From assembly GCF_029193885.1 (NCBI RefSeq), contig NZ_JARFVB010000006.1:124001-188000 (forward strand): a DNA stretch of 64,000 bases. Direction: 5' to 3'. The stretch is from Flagellimonas yonaguniensis (GTDB lineage: Bacteria > Bacteroidota > Bacteroidia > Flavobacteriales > Flavobacteriaceae). Made by a program: the position numbers and the translations under genes. The stretch's first letter is position 1, and each line of letters opens with the position of its first letter. Shown here in pieces: positions 9,171 to 17,298 of the stretch. The notes beneath the pieces were generated by a model that saw nothing but the letters and a program-made list of their open reading frames with translations, had not been told where the DNA came from and ran no database searches.

Positions 9171-10889
9171 ATGGCGTCGCATTACGAAGCACCTATTCGA
9201 AAGCCCTTAGTGGTCGGAGACAAAGGATACCACGATGTATCAGTTGACATTGCCCGTCCGGTTGAGGGAAAGGCCAACAAACAATGGTGGATTGTATTTT
9301 CCATTGCATTGGTGGCATTCCTCTGGGGTTTAGGATGTATCATTTATACCGTTTCCACGGGTATTGGGGTTTGGGGACTTAACCGAACCGTTAACTGGGC
9401 CTGGGATATTACCAACTTTGTATGGTGGGTAGGTATTGGTCACGCAGGTACACTGATTTCAGCTGTACTCTTGCTTTTCCGTCAAAAATGGAGAATGGCG
9501 ATCAACCGTTCTGCAGAGGCGATGACCATTTTCTCGGTTGTTCAGGCCGGTTTGTTCCCGATTATCCACATGGGTCGTCCTTGGTTGGGTTACTGGGTAC
9601 TTCCCATCCCTAACCAATTCGGTTCGCTTTGGGTAAATTTCAACTCGCCCTTGCTTTGGGACGTGTTTGCGATTTCGACTTACCTATCTGTGTCATTGGT
9701 GTTCTGGTGGACAGGGCTACTGCCTGATTTCGCCATGATTCGTGACAGAGCGGTAAAACCATTCCAAAAGAAAATTTATAGCCTGTTGAGCTTTGGTTGG
9801 ACAGGTCGCGCAAAAGATTGGCAGCGTTTTGAGGAGGTTTCCTTGGTATTGGCTGGTTTGGCCACACCTTTGGTGCTTTCCGTGCACACGATTGTATCTT
9901 TTGACTTTGCTACGTCGGTAATTCCAGGATGGCACACCACCATCTTTCCACCGTACTTCGTTGCGGGTGCGATTTTCTCTGGATTTGCCATGGTAAACAC
10001 ACTTTTGATCATTATGCGTAAAGTGTGCAGCCTTGAGGCGTATATCACAGTACAGCACATTGAGTTGATGAACATCGTGATCATGATTACGGGTTCCATC
10101 GTGGGATGTGCCTATATCACGGAGCTGTTCATTGCATGGTACTCAGGAGTTGAGTATGAGCAGTATGCTTTCTTGAACAGGGCCACGGGACCTTACTGGT
10201 GGGCTTACTGGTCCATGATGACATGTAACGTATTCTCTCCACAGTTCATGTGGTTCAAGAAATTGCGTACAAGTATCATGTTCTCCTTTTTTATTTCCAT
10301 TGTGGTGAACATAGGTATGTGGTTCGAGCGTTTTGTGATCATTGTAACCTCATTGCATAGGGATTACTTGCCGTCTTCTTGGACTATGTTCTCCCCGACC
10401 TTCGTGGATATCGGAATCTTTGTGGGGACCATAGGGTTCTTCTTCGTGTTGTTCCTGTTGTACTCTAGAACATTCCCTGTAATTGCACAAGCGGAAGTAA
10501 AATCCATTTTGAAGGCTTCTGGTGAGAAGTTCAAAACCTTAAGGGAAGCTGGAAAGCCATTGTATGAAATGCCTGCTTCCAAAGGTAAAACCAAAATTGA
10601 GACGGCTCCAAAAGTAGAGACAAGTGAAGAACATGTGTCTACCTTATTGGAAGCATTGGGTACTTTTGATTCCGAAACTGAAACTGCAGATGACTTGAAA
10701 AAGGTTAAAGGAATTGGCCCTCAAATGGAGGATGCTTTGAACAAGATTGGAATCCATACTTTCGCTCAGGTGAGCAAAATGACCGAAAAAGAATACGATT
10801 TGCTGGATTCTATCACAGGTTCTTTTCCAGGAAGGGCACAACGTGATGATTGGGCAGGTCAGGCTAAAAAATTAAATGAAGATAAATAA
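9171..10889 (+). CDS. actC: Alternative complex III NrfD-like membrane subunit ActC with a C-terminal helix-hairpin-helix domain
   Basis: Integral membrane subunit of the NrfD/PsrC family, which provides a quinol-binding site in ACIII. About ten hydrophobic helices occupy residues 35-430. A charged linker (about 440-505) then leads to a compact C-terminal domain from residue 507 to 572 containing DLKKVKGIGPQMEDAL and a later FAQVSKMTEKEYDLL. This is the helix-hairpin-helix pattern seen at the ends of some membrane and ribosome-associated proteins. It would face the cytoplasm if the helix count is even; its role here is unknown. The next gene, actD, starts 2 bases after the stop, so translation is probably coupled. 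Confidence 0.94.
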   Translation: MASHYEAPIRKPLVVGDKGYHDVSVDIARPVEGKANKQWWIVFSIALVAFLWGLGCIIYTVSTGIGVWGLNRTVNWAWDITNFVWWVGIGHAGTLISAVLLLFRQKWRMAINRSAEAMTIFSVVQAGLFPIIHMGRPWLGYWVLPIPNQFGSLWVNFNSPLLWDVFAISTYLSVSLVFWWTGLLPDFAMIRDRAVKPFQKKIYSLLSFGWTGRAKDWQRFEEVSLVLAGLATPLVLSVHTIVSFDFATSVIPGWHTTIFPPYFVAGAIFSGFAMVNTLLIIMRKVCSLEAYITVQHIELMNIVIMITGSIVGCAYITELFIAWYSGVEYEQYAFLNRATGPYWWAYWSMMTCNVFSPQFMWFKKLRTSIMFSFFISIVVNIGMWFERFVIIVTSLHRDYLPSSWTMFSPTFVDIGIFVGTIGFFFVLFLLYSRTFPVIAQAEVKSILKASGEKFKTLREAGKPLYEMPASKGKTKIETAPKVETSEEHVSTLLEALGTFDSETETADDLKKVKGIGPQMEDALNKIGIHTFAQVSKMTEKEYDLLDSITGSFPGRAQRDDWAGQAKKLNEDK

Positions 10890-10891
10890 TT

Positions 10892-11419
10892 ATGGCATCA
10901 AAAGTTATACAAGCACTTTACAACGATGACGATGTGTTGATGCATGCCGTAAAAAAGGTTAGGGCAGAGCACCATCATATAGAGGAGGTGTACACTCCGT
11001 TTCCTGTTCACGGTTTGGACAAGGCAATGGGATTGGCGGATACCCGAATAGCTATTACCTCTTTCCTTTACGGATGTTTAGGATTGACCGTTGCCATAGT
11101 TATGATGAACTTCATCATGATTGAGGATTGGCCGCAGGATATTGGTGGTAAACCAAGTTTCAGCTACTTGGAGAACATGCCGGCCTTTGTTCCGATCATG
11201 TTCGAACTTACGGTTTTCTTCGCAGCCCACTTGATGGTGATTACCTTTTACCTTAGAAGTAGAATGTGGCCGTTCAAAAAAGCGGAAAACCCCGATAAAC
11301 GTACTACCGATGACCACTTTTTGATGGAAATAGGTTTGCACGACAACGAAAATGAACTTGCTGACTTGTTGTGGGAAACAGGAGCGGTAGAAGTAAAAGT
11401 TACAGAAAAGGAGTCTTAA
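10892..11419 (+). CDS. actD: Alternative complex III subunit ActD (DUF3341)
   Basis: A 175-residue membrane subunit of the DUF3341 family, which clamps the membrane part of ACIII and carries no cofactor. The N-terminal segment (1-50) is soluble and includes EVYTPFPVHGLDKAMG, characteristic of the family. Two transmembrane helices (about 52-72 and 95-120) and an acidic C-terminal tail follow. It sits between actC and actE with gaps of 2 and 4 bases. Confidence 0.93.
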   Translation: MASKVIQALYNDDDVLMHAVKKVRAEHHHIEEVYTPFPVHGLDKAMGLADTRIAITSFLYGCLGLTVAIVMMNFIMIEDWPQDIGGKPSFSYLENMPAFVPIMFELTVFFAAHLMVITFYLRSRMWPFKKAENPDKRTTDDHFLMEIGLHDNENELADLLWETGAVEVKVTEKES

Positions 11420-11423
11420 TAAT

Positions 11424-11993
11424 ATGAAGCAATTAGGTAAAATAAGTGTTGTTTTGGTTCTTGTGTTGTTCGCAGCATCTTGCGCGGACAAGAACAGTCC
11501 AAACTACCAATTCATGCCAAACATGTACGAACCTGTAGGATATGAAACCTATCAAGGCGTTGACAATGGATTGTTTCCTGACGGAACAGAAGCCCTGTTG
11601 CCGGTAGAGGGAACTATTTCCAGGGGATACATGCCCTATGAGTTTGAAAACACTCCAGAAGGAAAAGAACTCGCAAGATTGAACACAAGTCCATTGGATT
11701 CCCTGAATCAGGAAGAAAACTTGGTGAAAGGGGCAGAGCTATATGCGATTTACTGCGCCGTTTGTCATGGACCTAAAGGGGATGGACAAGGAAATCTTGT
11801 GAAAAGAGAAAAAATATTGGGTGTTCCCAGCTACGATGATGCAGCTAGAAATATTACTGTAGGAACTACGTACCATACTATTTATTACGGATTGAACTCC
11901 ATGGGCTCCTATGCCTCCCAGTTCGCCAATGAAAAAGAAATGTGGCAAGTGTCCGAATACGTAATGAAGTTAAAGGAAGACCTAACAAAATAA
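11424..11993 (+). CDS. actE: Alternative complex III monohaem lipoprotein cytochrome ActE
   Basis: A 189-residue class I c-type cytochrome. The signal peptide ends in a clear lipobox with Cys20 (AASC), so the protein is lipid-anchored on the periplasmic side. One haem motif, CAVCH, lies at residue 111 and is followed by GPKGDGQG. Met residues in the YGLNSMGSYAS segment are candidates for the distal ligand. In ACIII this subunit sits beside the pentahaem domain of ActA. It lies 4 bases after actD and 17 bases before actF. Confidence 0.94.
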   Translation: MKQLGKISVVLVLVLFAASCADKNSPNYQFMPNMYEPVGYETYQGVDNGLFPDGTEALLPVEGTISRGYMPYEFENTPEGKELARLNTSPLDSLNQEENLVKGAELYAIYCAVCHGPKGDGQGNLVKREKILGVPSYDDAARNITVGTTYHTIYYGLNSMGSYASQFANEKEMWQVSEYVMKLKEDLTK

Positions 11994-12010
11994 TAGGATA
12001 AGAAGAAACT

Positions 12011-13348
12011 ATGTATACCTTTTCAAACAAACTTAGACTAGGATCTTTCATAGCCATGGGGCTTGGATTTATTTTCCTTGTAATTGGTTTTATGTCTGCC
12101 CCATCAACTGTGGAAGAAGCCAAGGCCATGGTAGCGGTACATGACGATGGTCATGGAGGAGGGCATGCAGAAGCAGTGGCCGAAAGCCATGGAGAAGAGC
12201 AGGGTCACGGTGCATCCGAAGCACACGGGGAAGAACACGATTCTTCACACGATGAGCATTTGTTGCAACAGTTGCAAAACCGTCCTTGGTCCGCACTTTA
12301 CGTAGCTGCATTCTTTTTCTTTATGATTGCATTGGGTGTTTTGGCCTTTTATGCCATTCAACGAGCTGCCCAGGCTGGATGGTCCCCATTGCTTTTTAGG
12401 GTTATGGAGGGGATTACCGCCTACTTGGTTCCCGGTGGAATCATTGTATTCGTGATTTTGTTGCTTTCCGCATTGCACATGAACCACATGTTTGTGTGGA
12501 TGGACCCTGAAGTTGTGGCCCACGATGAATTGTTACAAGGGAAAGCCGGGTATTTGAACCCAACTTTCTTTTTGATTAGAGCTGCCATATTCTTGGGAGG
12601 ATGGATTTTCTACCGTCAGTATTCAAGAAAATTGTCTTTGGCTCAAGATGAGTCTGATGATAACAGCAACTTTGTAAAGAACTTTAGATGGTCAGCAGGC
12701 TTCTTGGTATTCTATTTGGTAACTGAATCCATGATGTCTTGGGACTGGATCATGAGTGTGGATCCGCACTGGTACAGTACACTTTTTGGATGGTACGTAT
12801 TTGCCAGTATGTTTGTTTCAGGTATCACAGTGATCGCCATGGTAACCGTTTACCTAAAATCAAAAGGATATTTGGAGCAAGTAAATGACAGCCATATCCA
12901 TGATTTGGCCAAGTTCATGTTCGGTATCAGTATTTTCTGGACCTACCTTTGGTTCTCCCAGTTCATGTTGATATGGTATGCGGATATCCCTGAAGAAGTA
13001 ACCTACTACGTGGCAAGGTTCCAGGATTACAAACTGCCTTTCTTCGGTATGTTGGCCTTGAACTTTGTATTCCCATTGTTGGTGCTTATGAACAGTGATT
13101 ACAAAAGAATCAACTGGTTTGTTATCATGACCGGTATTGTGGTGCTATTTGGCCACTATTTGGATATATTTAATATGATAATGCCTGCAACGGTTGGTGA
13201 CCAATGGTTCATTGGATTGCCAGAGATTGGTGGTATTTTGTTCTTCGGAGGTTTGTTTGTGTACTGGGTGTTCACGGCTTTGACAAAAGCGCCCTTACAG
13301 CCCAAGCGAAACCCGTTCATTGAGGAGAGTAGACATTTTCATTATTAA
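12011..13348 (+). CDS. actF: Alternative complex III NrfD-like membrane subunit ActF with a His-rich loop
   Basis: Second NrfD-like integral membrane subunit of ACIII (445 residues, about ten helices), paired with ActC. The first helix (about 10-30) is followed by an unusual loop at residues 44-83 that carries nine histidines among Gly, Glu and Asp. The remaining helices start near residue 97. The SWDWIMSVDPHWYST segment is typical of the family. The His-rich loop could bind metal or simply be low-complexity drift. coxB follows after 33 bases. Confidence 0.94.
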   Translation: MYTFSNKLRLGSFIAMGLGFIFLVIGFMSAPSTVEEAKAMVAVHDDGHGGGHAEAVAESHGEEQGHGASEAHGEEHDSSHDEHLLQQLQNRPWSALYVAAFFFFMIALGVLAFYAIQRAAQAGWSPLLFRVMEGITAYLVPGGIIVFVILLLSALHMNHMFVWMDPEVVAHDELLQGKAGYLNPTFFLIRAAIFLGGWIFYRQYSRKLSLAQDESDDNSNFVKNFRWSAGFLVFYLVTESMMSWDWIMSVDPHWYSTLFGWYVFASMFVSGITVIAMVTVYLKSKGYLEQVNDSHIHDLAKFMFGISIFWTYLWFSQFMLIWYADIPEEVTYYVARFQDYKLPFFGMLALNFVFPLLVLMNSDYKRINWFVIMTGIVVLFGHYLDIFNMIMPATVGDQWFIGLPEIGGILFFGGLFVYWVFTALTKAPLQPKRNPFIEESRHFHY

Positions 13349-13381
13349 TACAATACGATTTAAGTCTTAGATAGATAAACG

Positions 13382-14488
13382 ATGACTGCATTATTAACAT
13401 TAGCTGTTTTAGTATTAGTTGCAATTGCGATTTGGCAAATGACCAAGATTTTTGAACTATCGCAGACTAAAACAGAGAAAGCTGAGATAGCTAACGATTC
13501 CGACAACAAAAACAATGGTTATCTGTTGTTCGTGTTCTTGATTTTCATTTATGGAATTACCATTTTCAGTTTTGCCAAATATGGAAAGGCATTATTGCCA
13601 GAAGCTGCATCTGAACATGGTGGAGAGTACGATCAATTGATGTTGGTTTCCATGGGGATCATATTCTTTGTGCAAACCGTGACCCAAGCCCTATTGCATT
13701 ACTTTGGTTACAAGTACAGGGGACAAAAAGGAAGAAAGGCATTGTTTTTCGCCGATAATGACAGATTGGAGTTTATCTGGACCATTATTCCCGTGATTGT
13801 TTTGGCTGGTTTGATTCTTTGGGGATTGTATACTTGGACCAATATCATGGATGTTAACGAGGATGATGACCCATTGGTTGTGGAACTGTACGCCCAACAA
13901 TTTAATTGGACTGCTAGGTACGCCGGAGATGACAACGTTCTTGGTAATGCCAATGTTAGATTGATTGATATCAACAATGCCAATGTGCTAGGTTTGGATG
14001 AATCCGATCCCAATGCTGAAGATGATATCCTTGTAAAGGAATTGCACTTGCCCGTTGGTAGAAAAGTGAACTTTAAAATGAGGTCACAAGATGTATTGCA
14101 CTCTGCTTACATGCCTCACTTTAGAGCTCAGATGAACTGTGTTCCTGGAATGATCACTCAATTTTCGTTCACACCTACCGTGACCACAGAGGAGATGCGT
14201 TTAAACCCTGATATCGTTGACAAGGTAAAAAGAACCAATGCGATACGTGCTGAAAATGCCAAAGACCCTTGGGAGTTCGATTATGTATTGTTGTGCAACA
14301 AAATATGTGGAAAATCACACTATAACATGCAGATGAAGATTATAGTGGAAACCGAAGAAGAGTACAATAAATGGATAGCCGAGCAGAAAACGTTCAAAGA
14401 AACCGTGATGGTCGATGAAACGGCTCAAGCCTCGAACACAATGGAAGTTGCTGATGTGGAATTTAACGAAACAGCTTCGGTAGAATAA
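13382..14488 (+). CDS. coxB: Cytochrome c oxidase subunit II (CuA-bearing)
   Basis: Subunit II of an aa3-type oxidase, 368 residues. An N-terminal hydrophobic helix (about 1-20) is followed by two further membrane helices before residue 160, then the periplasmic cupredoxin domain. The binuclear CuA site is visible as His240 (DVLHSAYMPH) and C305-x3-C309-x3-H313-x2-M316. The C-terminal tail is acidic and carries no CxxCH, so this is not a caa3-type fusion; electrons must come from ACIII or a separate cytochrome. It lies between actF and coxA in the same operon. Confidence 0.96.
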   Translation: MTALLTLAVLVLVAIAIWQMTKIFELSQTKTEKAEIANDSDNKNNGYLLFVFLIFIYGITIFSFAKYGKALLPEAASEHGGEYDQLMLVSMGIIFFVQTVTQALLHYFGYKYRGQKGRKALFFADNDRLEFIWTIIPVIVLAGLILWGLYTWTNIMDVNEDDDPLVVELYAQQFNWTARYAGDDNVLGNANVRLIDINNANVLGLDESDPNAEDDILVKELHLPVGRKVNFKMRSQDVLHSAYMPHFRAQMNCVPGMITQFSFTPTVTTEEMRLNPDIVDKVKRTNAIRAENAKDPWEFDYVLLCNKICGKSHYNMQMKIIVETEEEYNKWIAEQKTFKETVMVDETAQASNTMEVADVEFNETASVE

Positions 14489-14525
14489 CTAACAAAAGAG
14501 AATAACGAAAAAAATCAATTGGAAT

Positions 14526-16349
14526 ATGTCTGAAGTAGCCCATGTAAGTCATGATGATCACCACGATGATCATGGACATCACCATAAGGAAACCTTCGTA
14601 ACAAAATACATTTTCAGTCAGGACCATAAGATGATATCCAAGCAATATCTGATTACAGGTCTTATCATGGGATTCATTGGTATTGCTATGTCGTTGTTGT
14701 TTAGAATGCAATTGGCATGGCCAGGAGAATCTTTTGGGATTTTTGAAGCTGTATTGGGCAAATGGGCCCCAGATGGTGTAATGGACGCCGATATCTACTT
14801 GGCATTGGTGACCATTCACGGTACGCTCATGGTATTCTTTGTGTTGACACAGGGATTGAGTGGTACCTTCAGTAACCTATTGATTCCATTGCAGATCGGT
14901 GCTAGGGATATGGCATCCGGGTTCATGAACATGCTGTCTTACTGGATGTTCTTTGTTTCATCCGTAATCATGATCATTTCCTTGTTTGTGGAAGCAGGAC
15001 CTGCAGCTGCAGGTTGGACCATCTATCCACCATTGAGTGCGCTTCCTATGGCACAGCCAGGTTCAGGTATGGGTATGACACTTTGGTTGGTGTCCATGGC
15101 CATATTCATCGCATCCTCTTTGTTGGGATCCTTGAACTACATCGTAACCGTAATCAACCTTAGGACAAAAGGAATGTCGATGACCCGTCTTCCTTTGACT
15201 ATTTGGGCATTCTTTGTAACTGCGATTATCGGTGTGGTTTCCTTCCCGGTATTGTTGTCAGCGGCTTTGTTGTTGATCATGGATAGAAGTTTTGGTACAT
15301 CGTTCTTCCTGTCGGATATCTTTATCCAAGGAGAAGTATTGCACTACCAAGGAGGTTCGCCCGTATTGTACGAGCACTTGTTCTGGTTCTTGGGACACCC
15401 TGAGGTATACATTGTATTGTTGCCGGCATTGGGTATCACTTCCGAAGTAATGTCCACAAACGCTAGAAAACCAATTTTTGGATATAGGGCAATGGTTGCC
15501 TCTATCTTGGCGATTGCATTCCTATCCACTATCGTATGGGGGCACCACATGTTCGTATCCGGTATGAACCCGTTCTTGGGATCTGTATTTACATTCACGA
15601 CCCTTTTGATCGCGATACCATCAGCAGTAAAAGCATTTAACTATATCACTACACTCTGGAAGGGTAACCTGCAACTGAACCCGGCGATGTTGTTCTCCAT
15701 TGGCTTGGTATCTACCTTCATCACAGGTGGTTTGACAGGTATCATTTTGGGTGATAGTACTTTGGATATCAACGTACACGATACCTACTTTGTGGTAGCT
15801 CACTTCCACTTGGTAATGGGTATATCGGCCTTGTACGGTATGTTTGCAGGAATCTATCACTGGTTCCCGAAAATGTTCCAAGGACGTATGATGAACAAGA
15901 ACTTGGGTTACGTCCACTTCTGGATTACCGCAGTTTGTGCCTATGGGGTATTCTTCCCAATGCACTTTGTGGGAATGGCAGGGGTGCCACGTCGTTACTA
16001 TGAGAATACGGCCTTCCCAATGTTCGATGAGTTGACGAATGTTCAGGTGTTGATGACCGTATTTGCAATCATAGCAGGTTTGGCACAGTTGATATTCGTT
16101 TACAACTTCATCTCCAGTATCTTCTACGGTAAAAAAGGACCTGTTAACCCATGGGGCTCCAATACATTGGAATGGACAACTCCTCAAGAGCATATCCATG
16201 GGAACTGGCCAGGAGAAATCCCACACGTTTACCGTTGGGCATACGATTACAGTAAAACCTACGAAAATGGTGAGTACATTATCGCTGGACAGGATTTTGT
16301 TCCGCAAAATGTTCCGCTTCAAGAGAACGAAGAAGAACTCAACCATTAA
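14526..16349 (+). CDS. coxA: Cytochrome c oxidase subunit I
   Basis: Catalytic subunit with 12 helices (607 residues) that reduces oxygen and pumps protons. Ligands are visible: His98 (low-spin haem), His291 of GHPEVY with Tyr295 for the His-Tyr cross-link, His340/His341 at CuB, and His426/His428 at the two haems. Glu293 within GHPEVY places it in the A1 subfamily with a D-channel. The first 21 residues are strikingly His/Asp-rich (eight histidines), which is not part of the catalytic core. It is the last gene of the operon, followed by a terminator. Subunits III and IV are encoded elsewhere (38311-40358). Confidence 0.97.
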   Translation: MSEVAHVSHDDHHDDHGHHHKETFVTKYIFSQDHKMISKQYLITGLIMGFIGIAMSLLFRMQLAWPGESFGIFEAVLGKWAPDGVMDADIYLALVTIHGTLMVFFVLTQGLSGTFSNLLIPLQIGARDMASGFMNMLSYWMFFVSSVIMIISLFVEAGPAAAGWTIYPPLSALPMAQPGSGMGMTLWLVSMAIFIASSLLGSLNYIVTVINLRTKGMSMTRLPLTIWAFFVTAIIGVVSFPVLLSAALLLIMDRSFGTSFFLSDIFIQGEVLHYQGGSPVLYEHLFWFLGHPEVYIVLLPALGITSEVMSTNARKPIFGYRAMVASILAIAFLSTIVWGHHMFVSGMNPFLGSVFTFTTLLIAIPSAVKAFNYITTLWKGNLQLNPAMLFSIGLVSTFITGGLTGIILGDSTLDINVHDTYFVVAHFHLVMGISALYGMFAGIYHWFPKMFQGRMMNKNLGYVHFWITAVCAYGVFFPMHFVGMAGVPRRYYENTAFPMFDELTNVQVLMTVFAIIAGLAQLIFVYNFISSIFYGKKGPVNPWGSNTLEWTTPQEHIHGNWPGEIPHVYRWAYDYSKTYENGEYIIAGQDFVPQNVPLQENEEELNH

Positions 16350-16371
16350 GAAATAGATTTATATTAGTGAA

Positions 16372-16403
16372 AGAGCCCGTCCGTTTTTGGATGGGCTTTT
16401 TTT
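16372..16403 (+). terminator. Terminator of the act-cox operon
   Basis: AGCCCGTCC (16374-16382) pairs with GGATGGGCT (16389-16397), with one G-T wobble and a 6-base loop, followed by seven T residues. Confidence 0.85.
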
Positions 16404-16470
16404 GTTGAAATGGATTTTGAAGTGAAATGTATATCTTTAAAAAGCAATTCCCCAGCAAAAGAGAACCATC

Positions 16471-17295
16471 ATGAAAAAGTTACTTATCCTGTTACTGGTC
16501 CTGTCCCCACTAATGTCTATTGCCCAGCGCAAGCCTAAGATCAAGGGCAGCCGGATTGTGACCCAAGTAAGCGAAGAACTTCCTCCATTTAATGCCATAG
16601 TGTTGAACGATGACCTAGAAATCAATTTGAACAAGGCGTTGGGCCCAAGCTATCATATTTCTGCCGATGACAATCTCATCGATGTGTTGAAATTTGAAGT
16701 GGAGGACGGAACATTGGTCATAAGCTCTTACTATGATATTACCAGGAAAAAGGAACTGGTCATAACCGTAAACTATACAGAGTTAGGAGCCATAACAGTT
16801 AAAAATGGAGCCATGGTTTCCAAGGATGTGATTGAATCCGATGAACTGTTCGTGGATGGGTTCAATAATACGAAGTTGAACATCAAGGCAGATGCTGCGG
16901 TAATGGACATCAATCTGGAAGATACCAGTAGCGGCGATTTCCATGTCGAGGTCGATTCATTGAATGTAAATCTCAATAAAAGGGCACAAGCCTATGTGTA
17001 TGCCCAAATAAATGCAGGGGCACTGAACTTGGAAGGGAACTCCTCTTTGGCCATGGAAGGCACTTCGGATAGGTTGCATGCCAATTTGCTCGATTATGCC
17101 AAATACAAGGGAGAAGCCATGCAAATAAATTCTTGTCAACTAAACGTGGCAGGAAAAGCCAATGCAAGGGTGTATGCATTTGGGGATATTAATATCCATT
17201 CCACGGGAGATGCCAGTATTTATCTCTACGGAATCCCAAAGATTACCATAGAAGAGTTTTTGGATTCCTCCCAACTCATCAAAAAACAAGAGTAA
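16471..17295 (+). CDS. Exported GIN-domain (DUF2807) protein
   Basis: A 274-residue protein with a Sec signal peptide (cleavage after SIAQ, about residue 20). The body is repetitive beta-structure of the putative auto-transporter adhesin head GIN family (DUF2807), beginning at LPPFNAIVLNDDLEINLN and built of short strands rich in Asn, Asp, Ala and Gly. The function of the family is unknown; a periplasmic or surface location is inferred from the signal. A weak promoter-like box (TATCTTTA at 16432) precedes it after the cox terminator. Its stop lies 3 bases from the end of the convergent acyl-CoA oxidase gene with no visible terminator between them. Confidence 0.85.
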   Translation: MKKLLILLLVLSPLMSIAQRKPKIKGSRIVTQVSEELPPFNAIVLNDDLEINLNKALGPSYHISADDNLIDVLKFEVEDGTLVISSYYDITRKKELVITVNYTELGAITVKNGAMVSKDVIESDELFVDGFNNTKLNIKADAAVMDINLEDTSSGDFHVEVDSLNVNLNKRAQAYVYAQINAGALNLEGNSSLAMEGTSDRLHANLLDYAKYKGEAMQINSCQLNVAGKANARVYAFGDINIHSTGDASIYLYGIPKITIEEFLDSSQLIKKQE

Positions 17296-17298
17296 CGT

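Noticed and set aside
12140-12259. Simple-sequence repeat or CRISPR-like array in the actF GAC/CAT-rich stretch
   Set aside because: The repetition is irregular, in frame and encodes the His-rich loop; there are no direct repeats with spacers.
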